Below, piece by piece: positions 30,099 through 40,485 of a stretch of DNA of 64,000 bases. Position numbers and translations under genes: made by a program. The notes under the pieces were generated by a model. The model searched no databases. It was not told where the DNA came from and saw nothing but the letters and a program-made list of their open reading frames with translations. Every line of letters starts with the position of its first letter. Positions within the stretch are counted from its first letter, which is position 1. Source of the DNA: Burkholderiales bacterium PBB1 (lineage in GTDB: Bacteria > Pseudomonadota > Gammaproteobacteria > Burkholderiales > Burkholderiaceae_C); assembly GCA_002255905.1 (NCBI GenBank), contig NKIN01000002.1:124001-188000 (forward strand), given 5' to 3'.

Positions 30099-32398
30099 TC
30101 GCTCAGGAACTTGAAGTCAGTTTGCACATGGCGTTCGTGGAGGCGCGTCAGCAACGCCACGAATTCATCACAGTCGAACACCTGTTGATGGCATTGCTCG
30201 ACAACCCGTCTGCTGCCGAGGTGCTGCGCGCCTGTTCGGCCAACGTGGATGATCTGCGCAAGAGCCTGTCGCAGTTCATCAAGGAAAACACCCCGACCGT
30301 CGGCGGTACCGACGAAGTCGACACGCAGCCGACGCTGGGTTTTCAGCGGGTGATCCAGCGCGCGATCATGCACGTGCAGTCCACGGGCAGCGGCAAGAAG
30401 GAAGTGACTGGCGCCAATGTGTTGGTGGCCATCTTCGGCGAGAAGGACTCGCATGCGGTGTACTACCTGCATCAGCAGGGCGTCACCCGTCTGGATGTGG
30501 TCAATTTCATCGCTCACGGCATCAAGAAGTCCGATCCCCCCGAGCCCGTCAAGCCGGCTGACAACAACAACGCGTCAGACGGCGAGAAAGAAGAGGGCGA
30601 TGTGAAGGGTTCGCCGCTGGACCAGTACACCCAGAACCTCAATCAACTCGCACGCGACGGCAAGATCGATCCGCTGATCGGCCGCGAGCACGAGGTCGAG
30701 CGTGTGATCCAGATTCTGTGCCGCCGGCGCAAGAACAATCCGCTGCTGGTTGGTGAAGCCGGTGTCGGCAAGACGGCGATTGCTGAAGGTCTGGCGTGGC
30801 GCATCACTGAAGGCAATGTGCCCGAGGTGCTGGCAAATGCCACGGTGTATTCGCTCGACATGGGCGCCTTGCTGGCGGGCACGAAGTACCGCGGTGACTT
30901 CGAGCAGCGCTTGAAGGGCGTTTTGAAGGTGTTGAAGGAGCAGCCCAATTCGGTGCTCTTCATCGACGAGATCCACACGCTGATCGGTGCGGGTGCGGCC
31001 TCTGGCGGCACGCTCGATGCCAGCAACTTGCTCAAGCCCGCACTCAGCTCGGGTGCGATGAAGTGCATCGGCGCAACCACCTTCACCGAGTACCGCGGCA
31101 TCTTCGAAAAAGACGCGGCCCTGTCGCGTCGGTTCCAGAAGGTTGACGTGATCGAGCCATCGGTCGAAGAAACGGTCGAGATTCTCAAGGGACTGAAGTC
31201 GCGCTTCGAAGAACACCACAGCGTCAAGTACGCACTGGGTGCGCTGCAGGCGGCGGCCGAGTTGTCTGCCAAGTTCATCAACGATCGCCATCTGCCCGAC
31301 AAGGCGATCGACGTGATCGACGAGGCCGGTGCGGCACAACGGATCCTGCCCAAGAGCAAGCAGAAGAAAACCATCACCCGAAACGAGGTCGAGGAAATCG
31401 TCGCCAAGATCGCGCGCATCCCGCCAGCCAGCGTCTCGAACGATGATCGCTCGAAGCTCAAGAGCCTGGACCGCGACCTGAACAGCGTGGTGTTCGGTCA
31501 GGAGCCGGCGATCGAAGCGCTGGCTGCGGCCATCAAGATGGCGCGTTCAGGCCTTGGCAAGCCCGACAAGCCGATCGGCTCCTTCCTGTTCTCCGGCCCG
31601 ACCGGCGTGGGCAAGACCGAGGTGGCGAAGCAACTGGCCTTCATCCTCGGCATCGACCTGATCCGCTTCGACATGAGCGAGTACATGGAGCGCCATGCGG
31701 TCAGTCGGCTCATCGGTGCGCCTCCGGGCTATGTCGGGTTCGACCAGGGCGGTCTGCTGACCGAAGCCGTGACCAAGAAGCCGCACTGCGTGTTGCTGCT
31801 CGACGAGATCGAAAAGGCCCACCCGGATGTGTTCAACGTGCTGCTGCAGGTCATGGATCACGGCACCCTGACGGACAACAACGGTCGCAAGGCCGATTTC
31901 CGCAACGTGATCATCGTGATGACCACGAACGCGGGCGCCGAGATCATGAACAAGGCGACGATCGGCTTCACCAACCCGCGCGAGCGTGGCGATGAGATGG
32001 CCGATGTGAAGCGGATGTTCACGCCCGAATTCCGAAACCGGCTCGACGCCGTGGTCAGCTTCCGGGCGCTGGACGAAGACATCATCCTGCGTGTGGTCGA
32101 CAAGTTCTTGCTGCAACTCGAAAGCCAGCTGGCCGAGAAGAAGGTCGATGTCACCTTCACCGATGCGCTGCGCAAGCACCTGGCCAAGAACGGCTTCGAT
32201 CCGTTGATGGGGGCGCGCCCGATGCAGCGCTTGATCCAGGACACGATACGCCGTGCACTGGCCGACGAACTTCTGTTCGGCCGCCTGGTCGATGGTGGTC
32301 GTCTGACGGTGGACATCGATGCCGACAGCAAGATCTCGCTGGACATCCAGCCGGCAAAAAAGAGCGACAAGCCGAAAGCGGAGTCGGCGACCGCCTGA
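30095..32398 (+). CDS. clpA: ATP-dependent Clp protease ATP-binding subunit ClpA
   Basis: ClpA is the hexameric AAA+ unfoldase of ClpAP. The 767-residue protein has a Clp N-domain ([18 protein letters not shown]), AAA-1 with Walker [11 protein letters not shown] and the [13 protein letters not shown] block, and AAA-2 with Walker [11 protein letters not shown] and Walker [12 protein letters not shown]. The IGL-type ClpP-docking loop is seen around [12 protein letters not shown]. The ATG overlaps the clpS stop. A terminator follows 24 bp after the stop. Confidence 0.95.
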   Translation: MIAQELEVSLHMAFVEARQQRHEFITVEHLLMALLDNPSAAEVLRACSANVDDLRKSLSQFIKENTPTVGGTDEVDTQPTLGFQRVIQRAIMHVQSTGSGKKEVTGANVLVAIFGEKDSHAVYYLHQQGVTRLDVVNFIAHGIKKSDPPEPVKPADNNNASDGEKEEGDVKGSPLDQYTQNLNQLARDGKIDPLIGREHEVERVIQILCRRRKNNPLLVGEAGVGKTAIAEGLAWRITEGNVPEVLANATVYSLDMGALLAGTKYRGDFEQRLKGVLKVLKEQPNSVLFIDEIHTLIGAGAASGGTLDASNLLKPALSSGAMKCIGATTFTEYRGIFEKDAALSRRFQKVDVIEPSVEETVEILKGLKSRFEEHHSVKYALGALQAAAELSAKFINDRHLPDKAIDVIDEAGAAQRILPKSKQKKTITRNEVEEIVAKIARIPPASVSNDDRSKLKSLDRDLNSVVFGQEPAIEALAAAIKMARSGLGKPDKPIGSFLFSGPTGVGKTEVAKQLAFILGIDLIRFDMSEYMERHAVSRLIGAPPGYVGFDQGGLLTEAVTKKPHCVLLLDEIEKAHPDVFNVLLQVMDHGTLTDNNGRKADFRNVIIVMTTNAGAEIMNKATIGFTNPRERGDEMADVKRMFTPEFRNRLDAVVSFRALDEDIILRVVDKFLLQLESQLAEKKVDVTFTDALRKHLAKNGFDPLMGARPMQRLIQDTIRRALADELLFGRLVDGGRLTVDIDADSKISLDIQPAKKSDKPKAESATA

Positions 32399-32420
32399 CC
32401 TCGTTTTCAAGATCGCAACT

Positions 32421-32453
32421 AGCCGGGGTGGTCGCAAGACGCCCCGGCTTTTT
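32421..32453 (+). terminator. Rho-independent terminator after clpA
   Basis: A GCCGGGG/CCCCGGC stem with a 13-base loop followed by TTTTT, starting 23 bp after the clpA stop codon. The minus-strand mtfA-like gene ends just beyond it. Confidence 0.85.
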
Positions 32454-32468
32454 CGTGCCGGTGGCGAA

Positions 32469-33272
32469 TCACTCGGCTGAGCGTGCCGCCGGATCCTCCT
32501 GGAAGTAGTCGGCGAACAGGCGGTAGACCTGTGGCGATTCGCGCTGCAGCTCCAGGGGCTGCACGTAAAAAGTCTCGACGCTCACCGCAAAAAACTCCGC
32601 CATCGACTCGGCGGCGTACGGGTCGATCGACGTCGAGTGTTGCGCTTCGGCCCGTTCGCGAAAGCCGTCATACGCTGTCTGCATCACCTCTTGCCAGTGT
32701 TGTCGCGCATTGCGGTCGGCCAACGGCGGGACTCCGTCCGCCACGCCATTGGACATGTCGATGACATGCGCGAATTCATGGATCGTCACGTTGTAGGCCC
32801 AGTCGGTCGGCCCCGATTCGCCAGACGCGGCCTGCACATCGCGCCACGACAGCATCACCGGGCCATCCTGCATGGCCTCACCTGCCAGTTCTTCATCGAA
32901 CTCGTGCACGACACCGTCGTCGTCCATCACCTCGCGAGGCGCAACGACCAGGTCGTCGTGCAGCACGATGCCGATGAACCCGTCATACAGGTTGAGGCCG
33001 CCATCGAGGCTCAGGATGGGCAGCACCGCCTGCGCTGCCACTGCCACGGCCATCTCGTCGGTGACGACCAGGCCGTGCGCGCCGCTGAACTCCTTGCGCG
33101 CCAGGAACAAGGTGGCAAGCCGCCGCAACCGATCCAGCTGCTCAGCCGATCGCCAACGCAGGAAGGGATAGCGTGCCAGCGTCAGCTGCCACAGCGATTC
33201 AGGGATCGCGTGCCGGCGGCAAGCCCGATCTTCATGCCAGCGCCGCCACGCGGCACGCGCCCTGGCGAGCAC
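32469..33272 (-). CDS. mtfA: MtfA-like zinc metallopeptidase (family M90)
   Basis: The 267-residue protein contains VTIHEFAHVIDMSNG, an HExxH zinc site, and a downstream glutamate in the PYAAESMAEFFAVSVETFY block. Both are typical of the M90/MtfA (DgsA anti-repressor) family. In E. coli MtfA affects Mlc-controlled glucose uptake; here the partner is unknown. A GTG start is used and lies 2 bp after the lpxH stop, suggesting translational coupling. No nearer ATG fits the family N-terminus. It is the last gene of a five-gene minus-strand run. Confidence 0.87.
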   Translation of the reverse strand: MLARARAAWRRWHEDRACRRHAIPESLWQLTLARYPFLRWRSAEQLDRLRRLATLFLARKEFSGAHGLVVTDEMAVAVAAQAVLPILSLDGGLNLYDGFIGIVLHDDLVVAPREVMDDDGVVHEFDEELAGEAMQDGPVMLSWRDVQAASGESGPTDWAYNVTIHEFAHVIDMSNGVADGVPPLADRNARQHWQEVMQTAYDGFRERAEAQHSTSIDPYAAESMAEFFAVSVETFYVQPLELQRESPQVYRLFADYFQEDPAARSAE

Positions 33273-33274
33273 CC

Positions 33275-34081
33275 TCAGCGCTCGGTGGCTTGCGCCAGTG
33301 ACAAGCGCTTGAGTCCGGCCGCAGTCCAGCGCAGCACCTCGGCCCGCGGAGCGGCTGCGTCCTGGTCGAGGTCCCAGTCGCTGAGCACATGGCGGATGAA
33401 GCCGGGTGCCAAGGCGTCGGTTCCAGGCCGGTGTGTGTGCCCGTGGATCAACGTCGTCGTCCCGGCTTCGTGCATCCAGCGCACGGCCGTGGCCACGTCG
33501 ATGTCGGCGTCGAGGCCGGCCATCTGTTCACGCCGTCGCCGCTCGCTTTCGTCGCGCACTTCGCGCGCCGCGCGGCGTCGTTCGGCCAGCGGACGCGCCA
33601 GGAAATCACGTCGCCAGGCTGGATTGCGCACCATCGCGCGAAAGCGCTGGTAGGGCACATCGGCGAGACACAGCGCATCGCCGTGCGTGAGCATCACGTG
33701 CTCACCGAAGGCCACCATCACCGTCGGGTCGGCGAGCGCGAGCACGCCGCAGGCCTTCAGCATGTCGGCGCCGACGAGGAAGTCGCGGTTGCCGACCATG
33801 AAGCCCAGGGCACAACGCGTGCTGGCCTCGCACAGCACCTCGGCGCACCGGGCTTCGAAACCCTCGTGTCGCGCGTCGTCGCCAACCCAGACCTCGAACA
33901 GGTCACCGAGGATGAAGACCGCGTCGGCGCGCGTGTGTCGCAGGAACGACGCGAATGCGTCGAAGGTGCGTGGTGTGTCCTCGGCCAGGTGCAGATCGCT
34001 GATGAAGTCGATCGTGCGCCATTCGGCCGAGGCCTGCATCTCCCAGAACGTGGGCAATGCAAGCGGGCCGTCTGTCGTCAC
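33275..34081 (-). CDS. lpxH: UDP-2,3-diacylglucosamine diphosphatase LpxH
   Basis: LpxH hydrolyses UDP-2,3-diacylglucosamine to lipid X in lipid A synthesis at the cytoplasmic membrane face. Metallophosphoesterase motifs are in order: DFISDLHLAE, FILGDLFEVWVGDD, MVGNRDFLVG, LTHGDALC and HGHTHRPG. The GTG start at 34081 gives 268 residues; an ATG 42 bp downstream (MQASAEWRT) sits nearer the conserved core and is a realistic alternative. It begins 4 bp after ppiB. Confidence 0.92.
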   Translation of the reverse strand: MTTDGPLALPTFWEMQASAEWRTIDFISDLHLAEDTPRTFDAFASFLRHTRADAVFILGDLFEVWVGDDARHEGFEARCAEVLCEASTRCALGFMVGNRDFLVGADMLKACGVLALADPTVMVAFGEHVMLTHGDALCLADVPYQRFRAMVRNPAWRRDFLARPLAERRRAAREVRDESERRRREQMAGLDADIDVATAVRWMHEAGTTTLIHGHTHRPGTDALAPGFIRHVLSDWDLDQDAAAPRAEVLRWTAAGLKRLSLAQATER

Positions 34082-34085
34082 GCGC

Positions 34086-34586
34086 TCAAACCACCACGGC
34101 CTTGACGATCACGACATCGTCGTTCGGCACGTCGTCATGGAAGCCCTTGCGGCCGGTCTTCACGCTCTCGATCGCGTCCACCACTTCGGTGCCGGCGACC
34201 ACCTTCCCGAAGACCGCATAGCCCCAGCCGCTGCCCGTCTCGGCTTTGAAGTTCAGGAACTCGTTGTCGTTGGCGTTGATGAAGAACTGGCCCGTGGCCG
34301 AATGCGGATCGGAGGTGCGCGCCATCGCCAGCGTGTAGCGCTGGTTCTTCAGCCCATTGTTGGCCTCGTTCTTGATCGGCGCATCTGTCGACTTCTGTCC
34401 CATGCCGGGTTCGAAGCCACCGCCCTGGATCATGAAACCCTTGATCACGCGGTGGAAGATGGTGCCGTCATAGAAGCCCTTGCGCACGTAGGCAAGGAAA
34501 TTGGCGACGCTGAGAGGCGCCTTTGCGTCGTCCAGTTCGATGCGGATCAGTCCGTGCGATGTGTGCAGTTCTACTTGGGTTGCCAT
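34086..34586 (-). CDS. ppiB: Peptidyl-prolyl cis-trans isomerase B (cytoplasmic cyclophilin)
   Basis: This cyclophilin of 166 residues lacks a signal peptide. Family blocks are [39 protein letters not shown] and [17 protein letters not shown]. It is tandem with the exported cyclophilin gene 49 bp upstream on the same strand and is followed almost immediately by lpxH, an arrangement frequent in Burkholderiales next to cysS. Confidence 0.93.
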   Translation of the reverse strand: MATQVELHTSHGLIRIELDDAKAPLSVANFLAYVRKGFYDGTIFHRVIKGFMIQGGGFEPGMGQKSTDAPIKNEANNGLKNQRYTLAMARTSDPHSATGQFFINANDNEFLNFKAETGSGWGYAVFGKVVAGTEVVDAIESVKTGRKGFHDDVPNDDVVIVKAVVV

Positions 34587-34635
34587 GGTGTAGGTTCGTT
34601 TGATTGAGGTTGAAAACAGGCGCCCGCGGAGCGTG

Positions 34636-35202
34636 TCAGGGCGTAACAGTGGCCTTGAGGATGGTCACTGGCTGCAGCGGCACATTCTGGTAGGGGCCAC
34701 GATTGCCGGTGGGCACTGCCCGTATGCGGTCAATCACCTCCATGCCGGAGATGACCTTGCCGAACACGGCATAGCCGTTGCCGTCAGGCGAGCGTGCAGC
34801 GTCGAGGAAGCCGTTGTCTTGCACGTTGATGAAGAACTGCGCGGTGGCGGAATTGGGATCCGAGGTGCGCGCCATGGCGAGCGTGCCGCGGCTGTTGCTC
34901 AGGCCGTTGCGTGACTCCAGCGGGATCGGCGCGCGTGTCGCTTTCTCCTTGAGCTCCGGCGAGAAGCCACCGCCCTGGATCATGAAGTTCTCGATCACCC
35001 GGTGAAACACGGTGCCGTCGTATTGACCAGACTTCACGTACTGCAGGAAGTTGTCGACCGTCTTCGGCGCCTTTGCGGCGTTGAGTTCGACGATGATGTC
35101 CCCGAGGCTGGTGTTGATGCTTACTTTCTGTGCCAGCGCCGTCGTGGTTGCCGTGACCGTCAACACGGCTGCAGCGATGCCAGCGAGAAATCTCGAACGC
35201 AT
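34636..35202 (-). CDS. ppiA: Periplasmic peptidyl-prolyl cis-trans isomerase (cyclophilin)
   Basis: A cyclophilin of 188 residues with signal peptide [20 protein letters not shown], so it acts in the periplasm. It has the same blocks as the downstream cytoplasmic paralogue ([38 protein letters not shown]), and the two genes probably arose by duplication. It lies 30 bp downstream of the TPR protein gene. Confidence 0.92.
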   Translation of the reverse strand: MRSRFLAGIAAAVLTVTATTTALAQKVSINTSLGDIIVELNAAKAPKTVDNFLQYVKSGQYDGTVFHRVIENFMIQGGGFSPELKEKATRAPIPLESRNGLSNSRGTLAMARTSDPNSATAQFFINVQDNGFLDAARSPDGNGYAVFGKVISGMEVIDRIRAVPTGNRGPYQNVPLQPVTILKATVTP

Positions 35203-35232
35203 GAAGTACCTCTCGAAAATGGTGATCCGGGA

Positions 35233-35766
35233 TCAGGGAGACGATTTGCTCGTCGCCGGCTCGTTGAGCTTGCGCAGCAGTGCCAGTCGCGGAGGAATCT
35301 CCGCATTGGTCGGCTCGGCCTTCAGCGCCCGTTGGTAGGACAACTGAGCCAGTTGCGCATAGACATCGCCCAGATTCTGGTGAGCGGTTGCGAAGCCGGG
35401 ATTGGCGCGCAAGGCGCCTTCCAAGGCCTGACGGGCTCTGTCGAAATCGCCGCGCGCGGCGTAGAGCACCGCGAGGTTGTTGTAGGGCTCAGGGACTTCC
35501 GGGAAATCTTCGGTCAATTGCTGAAACACCACCAGCGCTTCATCGGTGCGGCGTGCATCGACCAGCAACACGCCCTTGAGCATGCGCAGGTCGGGGCGAT
35601 CCGATTTGTTAGCCAGCAGCGCATCGATCTGCGTGAACGCCTCGCCTTGCTGGCCGGAGCGGAACAGCTGGGTGATGTTCGCCACGTCGTCGGCGTGGGC
35701 CATGCCAGCGTACAGCCACAGGATCAGCGTCGCGCATGCGAGTTGCAGGTGTCGAACGAGGGACAT
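35233..35766 (-). CDS. Exported tetratricopeptide-repeat protein
   Basis: A 177-residue protein with an N-terminal signal sequence (LACATLILWLYAGMAHA) and three to four TPR units. The clearest are DEALVVFQQLTEDFPEVPEP with YNNLAVLYAARGDFDRARQA and ALRANPGFATAHQNLGDVYA. TPRs mediate protein contacts; no partner is evident. It heads the TPR-ppiA-ppiB-lpxH-mtfA run and is divergent from cysS. The start MSLVRHLQ is chosen because the signal peptide follows directly. Confidence 0.85.
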   Translation of the reverse strand: MSLVRHLQLACATLILWLYAGMAHADDVANITQLFRSGQQGEAFTQIDALLANKSDRPDLRMLKGVLLVDARRTDEALVVFQQLTEDFPEVPEPYNNLAVLYAARGDFDRARQALEGALRANPGFATAHQNLGDVYAQLAQLSYQRALKAEPTNAEIPPRLALLRKLNEPATSKSSP

Positions 35767-36009
35767 GGACAGAGAGGCTTCGAGGGGGTGGTGCGTGTCG
35801 CGCGGAGTGCATGGTGCATCGTCCGCAGGCACGCCGGTATACTGACTTTCGCTCGATTGTAGGTGCGCTGCTTGTTGCAGGAATCCGTCGGTTCAGGTGC
35901 AGGTCCTGATCCGTGCCGATGCGGCCAGGCCGCACAATCGCGGCCCCGTTCCCCCCTGTGGCAATTCGATGCGGTGTGCGTCTGCGCCGTGATCACCTCG
36001 ACTTCGCTC

Positions 36010-37392
36010 ATGACCTTGCGCATCTTCAATTCCTTGTCCCGCGAGACAGAGGTGTTCACCCCGATCGATGCCAACCGAGTGCGGATGTACGTCTGCGGCA
36101 TGACGATCTACGACCTGTGCCACGTCGGACATGCGCGCTTCATGATGGCCTTCGATGTGGCCTGCCGCTGGTTGCGTGAGCTGGGTTACGACGTCACCTA
36201 CGTGCGCAACATCACCGACATCGACGACAAGATCATCAAGCGGGCGGTCGAGCGCAACATCCCCATCCGCCAGCTGACCGACGAGATGACCATCGCGATG
36301 CACGAAGACGTCGCCGCACTCGGCATCCTGCCTCCCACCCATGAGCCGCGTGCCACCGAACATGTGCCTGCGATGCTGACGATGATCGGCACGCTCGAAC
36401 AAAAAGGTCTGGCTTACCGATCGCCCAATGGCGACGTCAACTACGCGGTGCGCAAGTTTCCGGCCTACGGGCGCTTGTCCGGCAAGTCCATCGATCAGCT
36501 GCGCGCTGGCGAGCGCGTCGCGGTGCTCGACGGCAAGGAAGATCCTTTGGATTTCGTGCTCTGGAAAGCCGCCAAGGACAGCGAGCCCGCCGACGCGAAG
36601 TGGGAGAGCCCGTTTGGCACGGGCCGCCCGGGCTGGCACATCGAATGCTCGGCGATGAGTTGCGCGCTGCTCGGCGAGCATTTCGACATCCACGGCGGCG
36701 GCCTCGATCTCCAGTTCCCGCACCACGAGAACGAGATCGCGCAGAGCGAAGGTGCCTCGGGCCACAAGTACGTCAACGTCTGGATGCACAACGGCTTCCT
36801 CAATGTCGACAACGAGAAGATGTCGAAGTCGCTGGGCAACTTCTTCACCATCCGCGATGTGCTCAAGCGCTACGACGGCGAGACGGTGCGCTTCTTCATG
36901 TTGCGCACCCACTACCGCAGCCCGTTCAATTTCAGCGACGCCAACCTCGACGACGCCCGCCATGCACTGAGGCGGATCTACACCGCGCTCGCGAGTGTCG
37001 ATCTCGCCGGCGACGCCAGTCCTGCGATCGACTGGTCGCAACCGCAGGCTGCGACCTTCCGCGCCGAGATGAACGAGGACTTCAACACGCCTGGCGCCGT
37101 GGCGGTGCTGTTCGATCTGGCGGGCGAGGTCAATCGCACCCGTTCGCTGGAGGCCGCGAGGCTGCTGAAATCGCTTGGTGCGGTACTCGGTCTGTTGCAG
37201 CAACCTGCGCAAACCTTCTTGCAGGCCGGCAGCGGGCTGGACGAGGCGCGCATCGATGCCTTGATTGCCGAGCGCCAGGCCGCCAAGGTGGCGCGCGACT
37301 TCGCACGTGCCGATCAGATCCGACAGGAACTCGCGGCGCAGTCCATCGTGCTCAAGGATTCCCCCCAAGGCACCACCTGGGTCAAGGCTTGA
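36010..37392 (+). CDS. cysS: Cysteinyl-tRNA synthetase
   Basis: This class I aminoacyl-tRNA synthetase of 460 residues is a monomer charging tRNA-Cys. Visible motifs are [20 protein letters not shown] (zinc-binding Cys and the HIGH variant HVGH), [10 protein letters not shown] with zinc ligands, [10 protein letters not shown], and KMSKSLGNF. The start MTLRIFNSL matches the family; the long upstream frame is not similar. It heads a plus-strand series through lysC. Confidence 0.95.
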   Translation: MTLRIFNSLSRETEVFTPIDANRVRMYVCGMTIYDLCHVGHARFMMAFDVACRWLRELGYDVTYVRNITDIDDKIIKRAVERNIPIRQLTDEMTIAMHEDVAALGILPPTHEPRATEHVPAMLTMIGTLEQKGLAYRSPNGDVNYAVRKFPAYGRLSGKSIDQLRAGERVAVLDGKEDPLDFVLWKAAKDSEPADAKWESPFGTGRPGWHIECSAMSCALLGEHFDIHGGGLDLQFPHHENEIAQSEGASGHKYVNVWMHNGFLNVDNEKMSKSLGNFFTIRDVLKRYDGETVRFFMLRTHYRSPFNFSDANLDDARHALRRIYTALASVDLAGDASPAIDWSQPQAATFRAEMNEDFNTPGAVAVLFDLAGEVNRTRSLEAARLLKSLGAVLGLLQQPAQTFLQAGSGLDEARIDALIAERQAAKVARDFARADQIRQELAAQSIVLKDSPQGTTWVKA

Positions 37393-37394
37393 GC

Positions 37395-38039
37395 GTGCCG
37401 ACTGCCACCACGCCTCCCGCTTACTGGGAAGACGCCTGCAAACACCTCGCCAAGCGCGACCGGGTGATGCGCAAGTTGATCCCGAAGTGCGGCAGCAGCC
37501 ACCTGAAGGGCCGCGGCGACGCCTTCACGACGCTGGCGCGATCCATCGTCAGCCAACAGATCTCCGTCAAGGCGGCACAAACGGTGTGGGACCGCTTTCT
37601 GGCAGTGGTGCCCGGTGGCACTGTTCATTTGCAGCCAGCTGGGGTGCTGAAGTTGCAGGCGACCGAGCTGCGCGCAGCCGGCCTGTCGGCACGCAAGGTC
37701 GAGTACCTGAACGACCTGGCGCAGCATTTCTCGACGGGCTCCGTGCACGAGCGGCAGTGGGCCGAAATGGACGACGAGGCCATCATCGACGAACTGGTGG
37801 CGATCCGGGGGATCGGCCGCTGGACGGCCGAGATGTTCCTGATGTTTCACCTGGCCCGTCCGAACGTGCTGCCGCTGGACGATGCCGGCCTGATCAAGGG
37901 CATCAGCATCAACTACTTCAGCGGCGAGCCCGTGTCGCGCGCCGAGGCCCGCGAGGTGGGCGATGCCTGGGCACCATTCCGCTCGGTTGCGACCTGGTAC
38001 ATCTGGCGTAGCCTTGAACCGACGCCGGTAAACTATTGA
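37395..38039 (+). CDS. DNA-3-methyladenine glycosylase II (AlkA-like HhH-GPD)
   Basis: A base-excision-repair glycosylase of 214 residues. The helix-hairpin-helix with catalytic aspartate is [20 protein letters not shown] followed by [12 protein letters not shown], and [16 protein letters not shown] forms the N-terminal helical core. No FeS cluster cysteines are present at the C-terminus. A GTG start 2 bp after the cysS stop is used, so translation is probably coupled; the larger in-frame region upstream overlaps cysS and is not similar to the family. Confidence 0.9.
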   Translation: MPTATTPPAYWEDACKHLAKRDRVMRKLIPKCGSSHLKGRGDAFTTLARSIVSQQISVKAAQTVWDRFLAVVPGGTVHLQPAGVLKLQATELRAAGLSARKVEYLNDLAQHFSTGSVHERQWAEMDDEAIIDELVAIRGIGRWTAEMFLMFHLARPNVLPLDDAGLIKGISINYFSGEPVSRAEAREVGDAWAPFRSVATWYIWRSLEPTPVNY

Positions 38040-38085
38040 ACTGTCTGGTCTCCGTTACCAACCGATACCGCGAGCAGCACCACGG

Positions 38086-39057
38086 ATGAGCAAAAGACAC
38101 TTTCTCGAATTCGAGCAGCCAGTGGCCGATCTCGAAACCAAGATCGACGAACTGCGCTACGTGCAGAACGAATCGGCGGTCGACATCTCCGAAGAGATCG
38201 ACCGCCTCAGCAAGAAGAGCCTGCAGCTCACCAAGGACATCTACGCCAGCCTGACCCCGTGGCAGGTGACGCAGATCGCGCGACACCCGCAGCGGCCTTA
38301 CACGCTGGACTACGTCAACGAAATCTTCACCGATTTCCAGGAGTTGCACGGCGACCGGCATTTCGCCGACGACCAGTCCATCGTCGGCGGCCTGGCGCGA
38401 TTCAATGGCCAAGCCTGCATGGTGATCGGCCACCAGAAGGGCCGCGATACCCGCGAGCGCGGCGTGCGCAACTTCGGCATGTCGCGCCCCGAGGGCTACC
38501 GCAAGGCCTTGCGCCTGATGAAGCTGGCCGAGAAATTCGGCCTGCCGATTTTCACCTTCGTCGACACACCCGGTGCTTACCCCGGCATCGGCGCTGAAGA
38601 GCGTGGTCAGTCCGAAGCCATTGGCCGCAACATCTTCGAGATGGCGCAACTCGAGGTACCGATCATCGTCACCATCATCGGTGAGGGCGGCTCGGGGGGG
38701 GCGCTGGCCATCAGCGTGGGCGACCAGTTGCTGATGCTGCAGTACTCGATCTATTCGGTGATCTCGCCGGAAGGTTGCGCGTCGATTCTGTGGAAGACAT
38801 CGGAGCGGGCTGCTGATGCGGCCGAGCAGCTCGGCATCACCGCACATCGCCTGAAGGCGCTGGGCCTGGTCGACAAGATCGTCAACGAGCCGGTCGGTGG
38901 TGGTCACCGCGACGTCAAGGCCATGGCCGCGCAGCTCAAGCGCGCGCTCAACGATGCGCTGCGCCAGGTCAGCGACCTGAAGCCGAAGGAATTGCTGCAA
39001 CGCCGCTACGAGCGTCTGCAGACCTACGGTCGCTTCACCGACACCACCGATCGTTGA
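38086..39057 (+). CDS. accA: Acetyl-CoA carboxylase carboxyltransferase subunit alpha
   Basis: AccA with AccD transfers the carboxyl from carboxybiotin to acetyl-CoA, the first committed step of fatty acid synthesis. The protein of 323 residues shows [40 protein letters not shown] and [20 protein letters not shown]. Length and start ([13 protein letters not shown]) match the family. It is followed 19 bp later by tilS, a common linkage in Burkholderiales. Confidence 0.95.
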   Translation: MSKRHFLEFEQPVADLETKIDELRYVQNESAVDISEEIDRLSKKSLQLTKDIYASLTPWQVTQIARHPQRPYTLDYVNEIFTDFQELHGDRHFADDQSIVGGLARFNGQACMVIGHQKGRDTRERGVRNFGMSRPEGYRKALRLMKLAEKFGLPIFTFVDTPGAYPGIGAEERGQSEAIGRNIFEMAQLEVPIIVTIIGEGGSGGALAISVGDQLLMLQYSIYSVISPEGCASILWKTSERAADAAEQLGITAHRLKALGLVDKIVNEPVGGGHRDVKAMAAQLKRALNDALRQVSDLKPKELLQRRYERLQTYGRFTDTTDR

Positions 39058-39076
39058 ACCCCTGAGGCGGCGGCGC

Positions 39077-40390
39077 GTGACGTCTACGCCGCCGTCCCTG
39101 CGTGTGGCGGTTGCCTACAGCGGCGGCCGCGACTCCACTGGGCTTGTGCATGCCGCGCTCGTCGCGGCGCGTGATCTGGGCGTGGACGTGGTTGCGCTGC
39201 ATGTGAACCACCGCCTCAGTGCGCACGCCGACCAGTGGGAGCAGCACTGTCGCGATCAATGTGCACGCTGGGCTGACGACGGGCTGCCGATCTCGTTTGA
39301 CGTGGCCCGGTTGAGCGGCCCACCGCAACGCGGCGACAGCATCGAAGCCTGGGCGCGCCGCGAGCGCTATGCAGCGCTGAAGCGTCTGGCCCAACGCCAC
39401 GCGGCCGATCTGGTGTTGCTCGCGCACCACCGCGGCGACCAGGCCGAGACGCTGATCCTGCAGGCGCTGCGATCGGCTGGCGTCGCGGGCTTGTCGGGCA
39501 TGCCCCGCAGCATCGAGCGGGACGGCCTGCGCTGGGCACGCCCGTGGCTGGACAAGCCTCGCAGCGCGATCGAGACCTATGTGCAAGCGCAGGGCCTCGC
39601 CTACATCGACGACGACAGCAACACCGACGAACGCTATGCCCGCAACCGGCTGCGGCACCGCGTCTGGCCGGCGCTGGAACGTGCGTTTCCCGATGCCGAG
39701 CTCGCACTGGCTGCAGCCGCAACCTGGGCTCAGCAGGCGAGCGCTTGCCTCGATGAAGTGGCTGCTGACGACCTGTTGGCAATCACCAGCTCGAGCGGCT
39801 TGTCGTTGCCCGGGCTGCAGGCGTTGTCGGTCGCGCGCAGGATCAATGTCCTTCGCGCCTGGCTGCGCCGCCAGACCGGCACGGCACCGCCCGCGTCACT
39901 GATCACGCGGCTGAGCAACGAATTGATGGGCGACGGGTCGGCCTCATGGCCTCTGGCCGGAGGATCGCTGCGGCGCTACCGCGGGCATTTGACGTGGCAG
40001 GGCCCACGCCTGACTGCACCGGCCGCGCTGCCGCCTGAATCGACGCTGCGCATCTGCCGTGCCGGAACCTATCGCCTGCCCGGCTGGGGCGGGCACCTGC
40101 GGGCTGTACGGGTCAAGGAGGGAGGTGTGCCCTTGGCCTGGCTCGCACACATCGAGCTGCGCGAGCGATCGGGCGGAGAGCGCTTCCAGGCCGGCATCGG
40201 GCGGCCCGCACGCAGTCTGAAGAAGCAGTTCCAGGCGGCCGAACTGCCTGCCTGGCAGCGGGCTGGCCCGCTGGTCTACAGCGGCGGACAACTGATCTTC
40301 GTACCTGGCCTGGGGATCGACGCACGCGTGATCGGCTTGCCCGGGCAGCCTCAGGTGACGCTGCACTGGGAGTCGCACGGGCAAGAGTGA
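39077..40390 (+). CDS. tilS: tRNA(Ile)-lysidine synthase TilS
   Basis: TilS modifies the wobble C34 of tRNA-Ile(CAU) to lysidine using ATP and lysine. The PP-loop is VAYSGGRDSTGLVHAAL near residue 12; VNHRLS and the LLAHHRGDQAETLILQALRS block follow. The C-terminal TilS domains are present (full length 437 residues). A GTG start is used, with no better ATG upstream. It is clustered with accA and lysC. Confidence 0.92.
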   Translation: MTSTPPSLRVAVAYSGGRDSTGLVHAALVAARDLGVDVVALHVNHRLSAHADQWEQHCRDQCARWADDGLPISFDVARLSGPPQRGDSIEAWARRERYAALKRLAQRHAADLVLLAHHRGDQAETLILQALRSAGVAGLSGMPRSIERDGLRWARPWLDKPRSAIETYVQAQGLAYIDDDSNTDERYARNRLRHRVWPALERAFPDAELALAAAATWAQQASACLDEVAADDLLAITSSSGLSLPGLQALSVARRINVLRAWLRRQTGTAPPASLITRLSNELMGDGSASWPLAGGSLRRYRGHLTWQGPRLTAPAALPPESTLRICRAGTYRLPGWGGHLRAVRVKEGGVPLAWLAHIELRERSGGERFQAGIGRPARSLKKQFQAAELPAWQRAGPLVYSGGQLIFVPGLGIDARVIGLPGQPQVTLHWESHGQE

Positions 40391-40414
40391 CGGTTTCCGA
40401 ACTCCCCTGAGACC

Positions 40415-40440
40415 AGCCCTAGTAAACTAGAGGGCTTTCC
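40415..40440 (+). terminator. Hairpin between tilS and lysC
   Basis: A near-palindrome (AGCCCTAGT against ACTAGAGGGCT with a short loop) followed by TTTCC, 25 bp after the tilS stop. It may terminate tilS transcripts or lie in the lysC leader. The lysC leader is under 100 bases, too short for a lysine riboswitch. Confidence 0.45.
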
Positions 40441-40485
40441 CGACCTCTGCCGCAGCCGTCGAACGGCTGCGAGGCACTGAATCCC

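Noticed and set aside
40391-40485. Lysine riboswitch before lysC
   Set aside because: The leader is under 100 bases, too short for an L-box; only one small hairpin is visible.
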